From Populus alba (taxonomy: Eukaryota; Streptophyta; Magnoliopsida; Malpighiales; Salicaceae): a stretch of DNA of 64,000 bases. The notes under the pieces were generated by a model. That model had not been told where the DNA came from, made no database searches, and was given only the letters and a program-made list of their open reading frames with translations. The stretch is from positions 16,914,147-16,978,146 of the forward strand of contig NC_133297.1 of the NCBI RefSeq assembly GCF_005239225.2, read 5' to 3'. A program made the translations under genes and the position numbers. Below, piece after piece: positions 34,038 through 47,471 of this stretch (its first letter is position 1; each line of letters begins with the position of its first letter).

Positions 34038-34345
34038 ATCAATCCCTTTAATTTTGCAAAATGAATAAAGTAATCTTTTTAGTTTTTTAAAAATAATCAA
34101 TTATTCCTTTTATTTTTAAATTTAGTGGTGACTTAATCCATTTCATGTTCTTTTTAGTTTTTGTTTTAAAAATACAAAAGAAAAAAAACAGATAATATGA
34201 AAAGATTAATGAAAATAGAAGATATATTTTTTAAAAAATAAAGTACTATTAAATTAAGCATAATGAACACATTAATTAATTTAGTTTTTATTTTTCAAAC
34301 TAAAGGAACTATTTAATTTATTGTTCAGAATTAGAGGGATTAGTG
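34038..34345. mobile_element. Fold-back MITE-like element with arms of about 60 bp
   Basis: The left arm 'atcaatccctttaattttgc', then 'aaaatgaataaagtaatc' and 'tttttagttttttaaaaata', is matched on the minus strand from the right end by 'actaatccctctaattctga', 'acaataaattaaatagtt' and 'cctttagtttgaaaaataaa'. This gives a long imperfect hairpin. A smaller similar inverted pair lies at about 34,440-34,550. Confidence 0.55.
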
Positions 34346-34549
34346 GTGGTGGTGTTTTCACTTTTTCAAAATCACGTTCACCATCTCACATGTCATTATA
34401 GTTTGAAGCAATGGTTTTTTTTTTTTTTTTTTTTTAATTTAAAATTTAATCCTTAAACTTCTTTTTCTTTCATGATGGTGCCCTTATTAGCCCAGATTAG
34501 CAGCCAATTGTTTTTTTTTTTTAAATAAAGGATTAAATTGAAAGACAGA

Positions 34550-36650
34550 GAACTAAAGTGAAAAACATGAGTAAAATAGATGGTGTCTTTAATTTTGTTT
34601 GAAAAATACATTTAAGTTCTCCCATCTTTTTAGTTATTAGGTGATTGGTCCCTCTAATTCTAGAAAAATAAAAAACTAATTTCAATATTAAACTTTATTT
34701 TAATTATTTTTTAGTCTTTATTTTGTGAGAAAAAAGAAAAGGAATCGCCAAATTCCTGACCCATAGAAAGAAAAATGTTGTTTCTATGATTTCGACCACC
34801 AAAATAGTAGATTCTTGTTTCAAATGGTTCCATATGATAAAGGGAGTTTGAATTAAATTTTTATTTTATCTTAAAAGTGCATAAAAATACAAATATGAAC
34901 TTCAGAAGAAATTAAGTTTTGAGTTGATTTTGGGCTTTGAAATGATTTTTTGAGCTTTTAGAGGTTAAAGGTTTGTTTAACAATGTTATTAGTGTTTTAT
35001 AGGTGTCCGAGTTGAAAATGATTTTTTAGAAAGAAAAAAAAACCAACCACCCTAATATTTTTGCTACCACATTGGCTAAAATATGGAGATTCCAAACGAT
35101 GCATCATCTACTTTTTTTTAATTAAATTAGGATGGATGACAATTAAGGTGAATCACATGTCATCCGTCCCCTTATCTTACCAAAAAAAAAAAATATTAAG
35201 GCCTGTGTGACAAGGTCTCACCTTGCAAGCTAGCATGTGAGCCTTTATTTATGGACTATACGCTTGCCTGGCTCATCCCTATTTTTATAGTTTGGAATAT
35301 TTTTATTTAAATCTTTTTTTATATATATTTTTAAATAACTTTTAAGTTTGTATTTTACTTGTTGGGGATTTTTTGCTTATTTATTCTTTTTTAAATACTA
35401 ATTATTTTTAATTATTTTGGATATGTTTAATTTTTTAAGAGATTAACATGATTCATTTTATATATTTTTTATATATTAAAATTATTTTTTATTTCTTATA
35501 ATATTTTTTATATATACAACCTTGCATAATTTTTTTTATTCAATAAATCTTAAATGTGTCGTTTTCTATTTCAATTTAATTTTAATAAATAATTTCATTA
35601 AACATAACTAAGTAAATAACTCATATTGCAATATTAAATATTTTGATTTACTTTTTTCCTTTTGATTTTTTCAATTTTATTTTTATTTAAGAAAAAAATT
35701 ATGAAGCCAAAATGAGTTTGTTAGGGTGTCTTTTATTTTTATTTTTATTTTTATTTTTATTGAAGTTGACTTGTTTTTTCATCTAGTTTTTTTCTCATAT
35801 TGTAAAAAAATAGTTTTAGATCAAAGTTATTTATTAAACTTTATAAAGTCTATGGACATGTTTATAGGTTCGACTGATTAACCTGGTTTGCAGATCTGAC
35901 TTGTTTAGTTTTTTTTTTTCAACATCTCAGTAATAGATTGATATTTAATTTTGCAATCGTCTATTTTTGTTATCATATAGTTAACTAAAAATTAGCTTTG
36001 GAAAAAAATAAATTATAATCCCATTGAAGTCCATAACCCAATTCACAGGTTTGACGTGCTAGCCTGGATTATCTAGTTTATAATTTTGACGAGTTCGTTC
36101 ATCCATAGGCCAAATATATATTTTTTGTCTTTTAATTGTTTTAATTTTTTTTTTCCAATTACATCTTTCAATACTGAATTGATTGAGAAATAAACTACAT
36201 GATTTATTTTTGTTTGCTTTCCATATGGTTATTATTGTTTGAAATAAGTTTTAATTTTTAAGATGATACTCGATTTTGTGATCATATATTTTTACTATAT
36301 AACTAAAAAAATAGTTTATAAAAATAATTATTAAATTCAATGAAATCCATGACAGAGGTTGATGGGAGAATTGAGATCAATTCAATTTGTCGTTGTTTTA
36401 ATATATTTTTTTTCCATGTTTTTATCTTGAATTTTTTTTTAAAATTAAATCATATTTTTATCAATTATTGAAATTATATTTGAATTTATAAAATCAATTA
36501 ATTTAATTTAAGCCATCCCATGTAATTTAGTTGAGAACTACAAATAAATTATAACTATTATATCAGCTTTAATAATAGATTAAAAAATTATTCAGACAAG
36601 ATTAAAAAATTATTATTACTTTTAATATTTTTTTACTTTTAAAAAATTAA
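34550..36650. other. AT-rich intergenic sequence with diffuse repeats
   Basis: Repeated phrases about the words 'ggtttgac.tg.tagcctgg' and 'tatatagttaactaaaaa' occur near 35,860-36,060 and 36,290-36,400, similar in style to the repeats at 480-1,560. A TTTTA run is at 35,731-35,760. No gene was seen. Confidence 0.4.
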
Positions 36651-36659
36651 TCTTAGTTG

Positions 36660-39079
36660 CGGCAGACCACGGAACAATAAACTAGTTTACATATCAAGTG
36701 AGGGTGAGAGGTGAAGAGCACACATGGTAGTGCAAATAGCAAAAAAAGGTGTGGACAAGAAAAAGCAAAAGGAAAGAAGGCTGCTGCGGTATCGCATTCC
36801 CTTCTTTTGTCTTCCTTCTCTCTGAATTTCCTCTCTTTCCTCCTCCTAGGGATCGAAGGGTAAGCAGCCAAACCCACCTACCCACCCACCTACCCCACTC
36901 ATACACAGTTCAATCTAATCCGCCATGGATTGATCGTTACGCTGCTCAATTCTCACTTATTATCACTCAGGCAAGTCACTCTTTCTTTTAAGCTGATATG
37001 ATTTGCAGATCGCCTTCCCTTGTTTGCTCCAGAAATCAGCTCCATTTAGCTACAATTTCGGCTTAGATGTGCTTATTGGCTAGTAATACTTTGGAAACGA
37101 AAAGACAAAACTGTTACTCAATCACGGATTTATTGAACTGTAGATTTGCAGTTTTGTTTATTTGTTTGTTTGTTCTCTGTTAATTTCGCTGTTTCTGATG
37201 GTTAGGCTTTGTTTCTTCAGGGTTTCAGTCATTTTGTTTGTCTGTTTTTCCTCGATCTCTTACTTGTCTGTTGGTTTAAGCTCACTTTCAGCTCGTTGAG
37301 GAATCAGCGGTAAGTTATTATTGCGTGTTAATTTGATTTCTACCTCCTCAAACGTTCCTCTGTGATGAAATTTCAGAATTGTTTTGCTTTGAGCTGCTGT
37401 TTGCTCTCACTTGTTGTTAATTTATTGGGTTTCGAGTTTTAAAACATCTTGGAGGTTTAGTTATCCATGCTGTTTAGGGTTTTGAGATACCTGATGTGTG
37501 TTTGTGTGACTACCAAGGTTAGGTGATAAACTCGCATTGCACAGCTGTATCACATTCAACTCATTAAAAAAAAAGTGGGAAATATTCTTGCTTCATTTTG
37601 ATTTATGTAGTTTAATAATAGTAAGATCTTTACAATTGTGCTTTACCATTACAGGTTACTGGATCGTTATCTGTACTGTCAGTTTTGGTTATGAAGAGAA
37701 GCGTCTTAGAGATTGTGATTTTTTTTTTTTTGTGTGTCATCATTTTAGGTTACATCAATTATTTGCTGCTCCTGGATCAGCCTGTAATTATTTACGTTCT
37801 GTGTTAAAAATAAAAATAAAAATATAGGCAGTGTATTCTGGTCTTTTCTAAAGAAGCTTTTATTGAGGTGGTTGTTGGTATTTTGTCACTTGGATTCATA
37901 GTCCACAACAAAATTGACACTTAGTTAGCATGGCTGTTCCCTTGATGGAATTTGTGTTTATCTTATTCAATAACTTCATTGCAGTTCAAAGGGGATAAGA
38001 AAAGCGGTGTAGCAAAGGACCTTAGATGATTGCATTTACTATCTTGGTGCTTTAATGATCTTAAATTGTTAGTTTGAAACGAGTTCATAGTACTTTTGGA
38101 AAGCTTTCAGTTTTAGTTTGTAGGCCTGTTCCTGCACAATTCCTCCAACATCAAAGTCAAATTAGCACCTGTTAAGTTCTTTGATAGAGTTTCTTCACCC
38201 TGTTGGATTTTCACCCGGGCTAGGCACTAGGTGGATAAAGATTGTCTATTTCTATTCTCTACCACATGCCATCTGATGATTTTCATGCTGCCATACTTTT
38301 GTTCTTGGGTAAGTTAAAATATTATAAAAAAAGATAATAGAAGAATAAAACCTTTGACAACAACTATATGTTCCACTTGAGTTCCTCTCTGGTGCATCAG
38401 AAGCCTTGGTTGGAATGCTGTATTTTTCCTTATTCTCCACTATTACTTCCTCAGATTGTTTGAGTTCGTAAGGGGGAGCTGCCTTCTTCCAAACCAGTTC
38501 TGTAAAGGGGACGTGCATATTATGACGATGCATATATGAACTGACTGGACACATGTTATACCAACCTGCAAGCCAATGTGTTGGCATTGATTGTGTATGG
38601 AGGATAGTTCTGATGCCAATGTCCACTTTATAGACTCATGATTTTAGCCATAGCATTTGGTGTCCATGTTGTTTATTTCACATGACCGAGTAGGTGTATT
38701 ACACCCTGGAGTAGAACTTGGTCGCGAAAACTTGGAGAATTCTGACATCAGTTATCATACTTTGGTCTTCAAAGATGTTAGAAAGAAATGTTGTCACTAT
38801 TTTGTTATGACTGATGAGCAACTTTATTCAAGTACCTGACCTGTCATTTTGTGTTAACCTTAATATGTAAACATATTTTTTCACTATATTGTTTTCATGT
38901 ACTTTGATTGGTTTCATTGGGTTTCACATTGATCTGTTCTGTGTACCAGAAAGCCACCTGCATCATCTAGCAAATGATAGTTGTCAATTTATGTACTTTT
39001 TTTCTAAAAAACAATTGTCATACATAGCCTTCCTTCTGTTTTGTAATATCATTTGTCTCATTTTCCTCAGCTTTCTGCT
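36660..39079 (+). promoter_or_regulatory. Promoter and 5' untranslated region of the FRIGIDA-like gene, with a long leader intron
   Basis: Composition changes near 36,660 to the CT-rich leader type. A non-coding first exon probably ends at a donor such as AGG|GTAAGC near 36,859 or CAG|GCAAGT near 36,968 (uncertain). The 3' splice site TTTTCCTCAG at 39,061-39,070 precedes the start codon by nine bases. The leader intron of about 2.1 kb would hold the T-rich sequence between. A 124-codon minus-strand frame at 38,252-38,626 lies inside it without known similarity. Confidence 0.5.
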
Positions 39080-41551
39080 ATGGAAGATTCTGAATCAGTT
39101 GCAACACTCATGGACTCAACAACGTCTAAGATACATCAACTTCAGAAAGCATTTGCTGAACTTGAAAGTCACCGGGCTGTAACACTCAACCTGAAATGGA
39201 AAGAACTTGAGGAGCATTTCCATGGGCTTGAAAGATCTTTGAAGAGGCGGTTTCACGAGTTGGAAGATCAAGAAAAGCAGTACGAAACCAAAACCAGGAG
39301 AGCCAGGGAAATATTAGAGAAACGAGAAGCTGCCGTTGTGGCCAAAGAACAAGTTTCATTGGACAAACTCCAAGAGAAACGAGATGCTGCTATCTTTTCC
39401 ATTTCGAATGCTCTGCAGAAGCACAGGAAGGTATCTTCTGTGGAACCTGCTGTTGTGTCCTATGATGACCAATTTGGATCACCGGCTATTGATGACCAAC
39501 CACCTGAAGCCATGACTGCTGAAAGTAACTTAGGTGAAATAATAGATCCTTCTGAAAATGGAAATTTGGAGTATCCGCAGTTAGTCGAACTATGTGAACA
39601 GATGGACTCAGAAGGACTGCACAAATTTATTTCTGACAACCGTAAGAACCTTGCGGTCCTAAAAGAGGAAATTCCACTTGCTTTAAAGGCTGCAGCAAAC
39701 CCAGCTCAATTTGTGTTGAACTCTCTGGAAGATTTTTACCCCAAGGAAGTGTCAAATGTTGATGGAAAGAAAGACTCAACCTTATTGGGTGTCCGCCGAA
39801 CCTGTATCATGTTGATGGAATGCCTTAGCATTTTGTTAATGTATACAGATCCAGTTTCTATATCTGATGTAATTTCAGAAGATGTTAAAGATCAGGCAAA
39901 GGCTATTGCTGAAGAGTGGAAGCCAAGATTGGATTCTTTGGACGTGGATGCTAACAATGGGAACTCCTTGGAAGCACATGCCTTTTTGCAACTTTTAGCT
40001 ACCTTTGGGATTGCTTCTGATTTTGATGAGGAAGAGTTATCCAGGCTAATCCCAATGGTTTCTCGTCGTCGCCAAGCAGCTGAACTATGTCGCTTTCTAG
40101 GGCTGTCAGAGAAAATGCCAGGTTTGTTGAAATCCTGTTGCACTTAAATCATCATATCAGGATGATATCATATCATTGCTTAAGTTAAAAAATGCAGGCA
40201 ATAACACAAATTCTGTGGCACTGTGTTAAAAACCTTATTACTGAAGAGTATATGAAATCTTCCCTTAGAAAGAAAATATGAAACTTTCGTGTTAGATTAG
40301 AATCATGATGATTCAATGACTTTGTTTTGGTGTTTATTGAACCAAGCATGTAAATTTTTCCTTTTTCTGGATTCTTGTTTAAAGCAACATTGCATAAATC
40401 TTGTTGGCTTTTGCTCAATTGGTAAGTTCATACCTTGGACAAATGAATTTGGTACAAACTGCAAAGAGCATAGAGGCTATTTGTTCCTTTTTTTTTTTTT
40501 GTCAATCTTGCTACTTTTTATTTCCCACTGTTTTTCTTTTTCATTTTACCTCTTATACACATGGATTCTTCAGGTGTAATTGAAGTATTGGTAAATAGTG
40601 GAAGGCAAATTGATGCAGTTAACTTGGCCTTTGCATTTGACTTAACGGAACAGTTCTCACCAGTTCCTCTACTGAAATCATACTTGAAGGAGGCAAGAAA
40701 AGTTTCTTCATCAGTCAAGCCTGGAAATGCATCTCCCATCACTGGGCAGGTGCGTGTCCTGTCTCCGTCTCCGCTAGATTAATTAATTGCCCTTTCCTTT
40801 CTGCCATTTATCTCTTGACAATTTGATATTATGCTGTTGTGTATTCTGAAGTAAATTGTTGTTTGATAACTTCAACTTGTAGCTAAGATTGGTTTGGATT
40901 GCTAATGCTAAGACTCCCACCTAAATGAATTGTGGCAGGTGCTTATTATACATAAAAGTGGGCTTTCTAGTTCGATGCCAAGAAAGGATATATAGATGAT
41001 ATTGTATTGCATATATGCTCAAGAACAATTTCCATTGAAATCTTATCTTAGCTTTCGATGTAAAGCCACACATGCTACATCCCTTCTGAAAAACTCTTGA
41101 GGACCTTTTAAGAAATTTTCTGTTGTTTCAGAATGAGGTCAACGAACGAGAGCTGGCTGCCCTCAAGGCTGTGATCAAGTGCATCGAAGAGCATAAACTC
41201 GAGGAGCAGTATCCTGGGGATCCGCTCCAAAAACGCCTTCTTCAGCTAGAGAAGGCCAAGGCAGAAAAGAAAAGGGCAACCGAAGCTGCCAAGCCTCAAC
41301 CCAAGAGACCACGCGCCAGTGGCGTCGGATGCGGGCCCCGTGTCACTAGCGGTGCTCCTGAGAGGACATTCTATCCTAGAGTACCTGATAGGTACCCACA
41401 GTACGTGTACGACAGACCATACATTTACACCGGACCTGCTGACAACCATGTTCCTGCACTCATAAGTTCTGCTGCTACATACAACTTCTCTCCCAGTCAC
41501 GGCAACTACTTTGGAAATGGCTACCAGTACCAGACCCCGTATCATCACTAG
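39080..41551 (+). CDS. FRL3: FRIGIDA-like protein 3 (FRL3 type)
   Basis: Three coding exons fit exactly: 39,080-40,121, 40,574-40,749 and 41,132-41,551, with GT/AG borders and a total of 1,638 nt (545 residues). The ATG at 39,080 (MEDSESVATLMDSTTSKI) is chosen over the upstream in-frame ATG at 39,053 because the acceptor at 39,070 lies between them. Residues 10-110 are a coiled coil (WKELEEHFHGLERSLKRRF). The FRIGIDA domain runs from about 168 to 445, with LCEQMDSEGLHKF, the RRTCIMLMECLSIL helix, RRRQAAELCRFLGL and FAFDLTEQFSPVPLL. A basic KRPR segment and a Y/P-rich tail follow. FRIGIDA and its relatives act in the nucleus in the transcription complex that raises FLC-type flowering repressors. 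Naming as FRL3 rests on the coiled-coil start and tail; its role in this plant is inferred. Confidence 0.93.
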
Positions 41552-42635
41552 TTAGCAAAGATGGCGAAAAGGTGACCTTGATCCTCATTTTAACTGCTAG
41601 CCTTAACCCGTCAGGTCGTTGATGTTGTATGAATGAATTTAGTATCTAAAAAACCAAAAAAAAAAAAAAAACTGCTATGTGAATTTTTAATCTGCTGTAC
41701 AAGAGATAATTTGATCCTCTAATATATGCACTCTGTTTTCTGTATATTTCTGTTTCGTTTTGTCTTGACCCCCCAGCTCTCTTTTGTTTATGAAAAACCC
41801 TTTTGAACGTGGATGACTATGGTGTGAATAAAGTGCAGCAATTAGCGAGGCAAAGGAGTTTCTCATGCTATAACATATTGAACTAGAAGAAGTTGAAAAC
41901 TACGAGTGTGTGTGTGAAGTGTTGTCGTTTTAGATTCCACAAGGAGGATAAATGGGAGAGTAATATGGATACCCTTGTATCTCTTGAATGAAGAAAGCAG
42001 CAAAACCACCTCCAGCTAATTTAGATTTTTTTGTTTTGTTTTTAGAAATATATTAAAATAATATTTTCTTTTTATTTTTTAAAATTTATTTTTAATATTA
42101 TTACATTAAAACTATTTAAAAATAAAAAAATTCATTTGAAGCAATTTTTTTTGAAAAGCCAGCCCGCACGCTTGAACAAACACATCAAAGCTTCTAATTT
42201 GATTAAATTAAATTAAAATTTTGGTTAATATTAAATTAAAATAATGGGGCAAATGAACCTCTTATCTGTTTTTGCTCTCAATTTTGGTTAAATTAAATTA
42301 AATTTATTATTTTTTAATTTAGTTTTTATAAATTAAATAAAAATTTTATCTAAGTAATATATCTATTATTTTAAAAGTGGTTATTTTTAAAATATTTTTT
42401 ATTTGAAAATATATCGAAATAATATTTTTTTTATATTTTAAAATTTAATTTTAACACAATAATATTAAAATGATTTAAAAATATAAAAAATAATTAATTT
42501 AAATAAAAAAACATTTTAATTTTTTTAAAATACAAAAACAATAATGCTAAAATTGAATAATACTTAATATTGAATGAATCAAGTGAAATTACCCGACCTT
42601 GTCTTGTAGCCTTATGCAGGCTACTAGAAGCCCAA
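41552..42635. other. Intergenic between FRL3 and ZIP4
   Basis: It contains the FRL3 3' untranslated region, a possible AATAAA signal at about 41,826, and MITE-family sequence. Confidence 0.5.
42020..42190. mobile_element. MITE-like element, 'caaacaccc' family, copy C (diverged)
   Basis: 'atattaaaataatattttct', 'aaaatttatttttaatatta' and 'ttgaaaagccagcccgcacg' followed by 'ttgaacaaacac' follow the family layout. A second degraded piece lies at 42,370-42,540. Both are in the spacer upstream of ZIP4. Confidence 0.45.
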
Positions 42636-42775
42636 CTATATATGTATAGCTAGGCGTTATCGGCAGGCACGCCTTTCTCTCTATCTCTCTCTCTTCCCTC
42701 CAAAAAACAAAACCGTTTTCGCTCCTTCAAATTCAAAATTAATTTCAGATTTTCTCCCTCCCTCTCTTTCTCAAA
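42636..42775 (+). promoter_or_regulatory. Core promoter and leader of ZIP4
   Basis: CTATATATG at 42,636-42,644 is a plausible TATA box. A CT-rich tract (42,670-42,697) and a second CT-rich run just before the ATG suit a plant leader of roughly 100 bases. The assignment is by position and sequence only. Confidence 0.5.
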
Positions 42776-45538
42776 ATGAAAATCACCGAGATGTACTCAC
42801 CGGATCTCCGGAAACCAGACCAATTTATTCAGTCCAACCACCTCCACCAACATCTCCTCTCTCAGATCGAATCCCTAATCATACAAACCGAAAACCTCTC
42901 CCCTAACTACCATTCCTTACCGGAAACTATCTCCTCGGATCTCCGCCAAACCCTAACTCACCTCACTCAACTCCCTCCATTTCCTAACTCACTCAAGCTC
43001 CATATCTGGAAGCTTGCCTACCGCCTCTGGAATGCCTGCATCGACATATCCAACGCCGTCTCCATCCTCCCTTCCTCCCCCTCCCCCTCCCCCTCCTCCT
43101 CCTTTGTCGAAAACCACGCCAAGCTCCGTCACATCGCCGCCGATATGATCTCTCTCGCCGGAGACGTCACCAGCGTTACCTCTCCTGCTGTCAAATCCGC
43201 CTCTTTCTACCTCAAGACCGGCCTCATCTGGCACGATCTGAGAACATTTGATCTCGCGTCGTCCTGCTTTGAGAGAGCTACTGATATCGTTTCAAAGCTC
43301 GACATAGCTGCAATATCGGACTCGGGAGAGAGAAAAATGCTTTTAGATTTAAATCTCGCGAGATCTCGAACTGCCTGGGAGATATCGGACCGAAACCTCG
43401 CGATAATACTGTTAACTCGGGCGAAAACTCTCCTCTTCGGGTCATCAGATCACTACAAACAACTAGCCAATCAGTACTTGATATTTGGAAAGAGCGTGTT
43501 ATCCAAAAACAACGATACTGATAGCAGTTTAAAAGAAGCTTTGAAGCTAATGAGCGAAGCTCTGGATTTAAGTGAGAAAGGATCCAGTGCAGCGAGAACA
43601 AGAGAGCAAATCATGGAACTCAAGGAGTTAAGATCAAAATCACTCCGATTCATCTCGGCTGTTCATTTACAAAAAGGAGAGTACGAGAGTGTGATTAAAT
43701 GCGTTAAGGTATTGAGGGAGGGAAATGGCGGTGGTGATGGCGGGGACCAACATGCCAGTCTCCCTGTTTTGGCAATGAAGGCGTGGTTGGGTTTGGGGAG
43801 GTATGGAGAGGCAGAGAAGGAGCTGAGGGACATGGTTGTCAATAAGGGAATTCCTGAGAGTGTTTGGGTTTCTGCAGTAGAGGCGTACTTTGATGCTGCT
43901 GGGACTGCAGGGGCGGAGACAGTGAAGGGAGTGTTTTTGGGGCTTTTAGGAAGGTGCCAGGTGAGTGCCAGAGCTGCATTCAGGGTGGCGAATAGAGTGC
44001 TTGGGCGTGTTGGAAGTGGCGGAGAAGGTTCGAGTCTAAGGACTAAAGTGGTGGCAGATTTGGTATCTGATGAGAGAGTGGTGGCGCTTTTTGCAAGCGA
44101 GGCGACTGCTAAGGAAAGGGCGGCAATGCATGCTGTTCTTTGGAACTGGTGAGTTTCAAAAGAATTTCCCGCCAAACTTGTGTCTGCTTTGAATGAAGAG
44201 TTGTTTATGTTCTTTATTTTTTTTTCTTTGTATTGCATTTGATGAACTATAAAATTTTGGTTTCTTTATCTGAGTTTGTGATTTCTGTGAAACATGAAAA
44301 TGATGACCTGCATTCATTGTTTTGAAATTGTTTTGATCAAGGCCTGTGTTACTTAGGCTTGTTGATACTGGCTAGGATTATCAATTTTTTTAACGGGAAT
44401 TGGGATGCCCATGGCACGTGCTTGGCTAATGTTTCCTTAAAACTTGACTTGTTATTCCTTTTATCCCGGGATTGCTTAATAGAAGGGAAAGAAAACAGAA
44501 AAGAAAACCTGAATCCCTATAATTTCTTCTTATTATTATTCCGAAAAAGCTGTTTGATTTTCTTAGAAAGAAAATGTGGTTTCCAGGAGTAAAATAAGTT
44601 GTTTACCAAGTATGGAAGCATTGCGATGGTATGTAGGATTGTTCAAATTTATTCAGCCCATGTTAACACATTCGATGGAGTACAATAGAACTCTATAATT
44701 GGAAACATCCTAGATACTGGGATATCATATGATCCATGGTGCTGCGACCTCAGATGCTAGGCAGCTGAATGGATCATTATTCCGTAACCTTCACAATCTA
44801 TTGTTTTAAGTGGTGCCATGTATATCGTTTCTGAAGCCCTTTGCGGCAAACCCTGCCTACCGTCCACTTCTTTTCACTGATTTAATATTTGTCTCACACC
44901 TTTGCTGAACAAAGAGCAATTCATGTGTGAACCTTCATTTGCTGCAAATTAACTGTATTCCTAAACTTGATTCATTACATTGGATTTTTTCCTTTAAGAT
45001 TTCTCCTTGCTGCTGGAATTTAACAGGCAAGTCAAAGGAAAGGAAATGATTTCTATCCGAAATCTTTAAAAAAGGGAGAGTTTCATTAGTCATGGAGACA
45101 AAAGCCTAGCATTTTAGAAACTGGTAATCATTGAAAACATTCCTTTTCATATCTGATCCTTTAACCACTCCCTCTTTTTTTTTGCAGTGCTTCTGAACAT
45201 TTTAGATCGAAAGATTATGAGACAAGTGCAGTGATGTTTGAGAAATCACTGCTCTATATATCACATGACATCGAGAACAGAATTCTCCGTGCAAAGGGCT
45301 TCAGAGTTTTGTGTCTATGCTATCTTGGCCTCTCCCAGCTTGATAGAGCTCAAGAATACATCAACGAAGCTGAAAAGGTATCTTAATCAACTGCAAGCTG
45401 GTGTTTCGGTGTATAAATTAGCTAAGTGTAAATGATCTTATTACCTTTGGAAAAGCTAAGCTGGGTAGTAATTCCATTTCTTTGGGATGCTTTCCATTTT
45501 TGCAGCTGGAGCCCAACATAGCATGTGCTTTTCTTAAG

Positions 45539-45589
<51 letters not shown>

Positions 45590-47148
45590 AACACACACAC
45601 AAATACACACTGTATTTAACATATTGATTGCTGAAATTTTCTCCTGTTGAATCAGCACAAACCTTTATTTCAACTTCGCAATACCCGGACATCCTAAGAT
45701 TATTTTATTGATGATTACCACATCTTGATATTTCTTCATGCTCATGCAGTTCAAAATCTATCTGCAAAACAACGACCATAGTGGTGCTATCAATCAGGTC
45801 CAGGCAATGAAAACTTGCTTTGATTTCACACCAGACTTTCTCTGTCTTTCAGCTCATGAAGCTGTTGCTTGCCATGCTCTTCCTGTTGCTATTTCCTCTC
45901 TATCCAATCTCCTGAGCTTCTACACCTTGGGAAGATCCATGCCAACAACAGAAGTTGTAGTGCTACGCACATTGATCACAATCCTCATTCAAGACCCTGG
46001 AAACGAGGTAGAAGTCCTCAAATTCATGAAAAGGGTTCACGACCGGGCATCTGAGCTTGGGACAGAGTGCTTTTTTGGAAAAGAGGAGACTGGCAGACGA
46101 GAAAAGAATTGGTTTGCTGTGACTTCATGGAACATTGGGACTACATGTGGAAAGGAGAAGAAATATGAATTATGTGCAGAATTTTTGAGACTGGTATCAG
46201 GATTTTATGGTCTGGTTGATTGTCAAGAGGAAGAAAACAGCATTATGGTCTGCAAGTCATTGATATTGTCTGTCACAGCCATGGTGGCTTCAGAGAATCA
46301 AAAGAAGACTGCATTGACGGACTCTGAAGTGAAACAAGCTGTTGAACTGCTAGATAGAGCAGGGAAGGTATGCCCTTTTAGTTGTTTTCTTGATTATAAT
46401 GCACTGAGTTGAAAAAAACAGACTAGCTTGTTTGTTGGAAATTCTCTGTTTGTTGATATTCTTCACCCTCATTTATCAACATTTTGGTGCATGGATGCAG
46501 ATCCTAACTTCAATCTCAGCAGGAACCCAACTTGGTGGTGACAAAATCACCACAGTTGAGCCAGACCTCTTCTTCGTGCACACCTTCAATGCCTATGATA
46601 TATACGGAAGGCTTGATAATTGCGGGCCACAGCAACAGCTCCACTTCGTAAAGAGTTTTGCCGGTTCAAAAGCTTGCGATCCCAAGCACCTTCTTCAAAT
46701 TGGTCTTAGCGCCTCACAGGGTCCACGGTCTAACCCTGAAGTAGCCAGCTTTGCTTTAAACGAGTGTCTTTCAGGTCTCCTTTCTTCCCCCTCACCGGGC
46801 TACCCCGACGTTGCTCTTATAGTTCGAAGGCTGATTGCACTAGCAAGCATTCACAAAGGTGATTCAGATGATAATGCTGTGCATAATCTGTACAAGCAAG
46901 CATATAGGATAATGGTCGGGTTAAAAGAAGGCGAGTATCCCACGGAGGAGGGAAAATGGCTTGCAATGACTGCATGGAACAGGGCGGCGGTCCCAGTGAG
47001 GCTAGGGCAGGTTGACGCGGCGCAGAGGTGGATGGATGCTGGGTTGGAGCTTGCAAGGGAGGTTTCAGGGATGGAGACTTACAGGGCATGCATGGAGGAT
47101 TTTGCAACTGCTTTTAATAAGAAATCTCAGTCGCACAGTAATGGTTAA
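42776..47148 (+). CDS. ZIP4: ZIP4/SPO22 meiotic crossover protein (TPR repeats)
   Basis: Five exons fit with consistent phase: 42,776-44,148, 45,188-45,377, 45,506-45,538, 45,750-46,367 and 46,501-47,148 (TAA). The total is 2,862 nt, 953 residues, close to the usual 930-980. It starts [17 protein letters not shown]. Family landmarks are [52 protein letters not shown] and [19 protein letters not shown] near the N-terminus (SPO22 domain), TPR-type helices such as [19 protein letters not shown], and a C-terminal [22 protein letters not shown]4 is a chromosome-axis scaffold of the ZMM group, needed for class I crossovers in meiosis. Exon 3 is only 33 nt and its donor touches a CT/CA microsatellite. 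All splice sites are GT/AG and no damage was seen. Confidence 0.95.
45541..45600. repeat. (CT)n(CA)n compound microsatellite at a splice donor
   Basis: A CT run of about 34 bases passes into CA/ACAA repeats. It begins two bases after the GT donor of ZIP4 exon 3 (45,539-45,540). Confidence 0.95.
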
Positions 47149-47471
47149 AACTTAAAACCAGTCTCATCTTGTACATAGTACAGACTATACATGATAAAAA
47201 TGGCTGGCGCAATATTTTCTGTCGCGGAGAATGTGATGATATCTTACCCCATCTTTTCATTTTATTTAGGAAATATATAAAAATTTCTTAAGAAAATCAT
47301 TCGCACAATAATATATACAAATCCTTTTGCCATTCAGCTCTTCAATTCTCTTCCTTGCCTAGCTTTAGAAACTCTAACCTCCCAAACTGAGCGAGTTTCA
47401 GAAAAAATAAACTTGGAATCAATCTTGGTATCAATGGATGATTTCTTGAACAGAAACCCATTTTTTTGTAG
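47149..47471. other. ZIP4 3' region
   Basis: Probable 3' untranslated sequence followed by intergenic sequence; nothing further recognised. Confidence 0.5.

Noticed and set aside
36653..36991. Small open frames on both strands just before FRL3
   Set aside because: They overlap each other in the leader region and look like chance frames of CT-rich untranslated sequence.
39053..39079. The upstream ATG as the start of FRL3
   Set aside because: It lies before the acceptor TTTTCCTCAG and would be removed with the leader intron.
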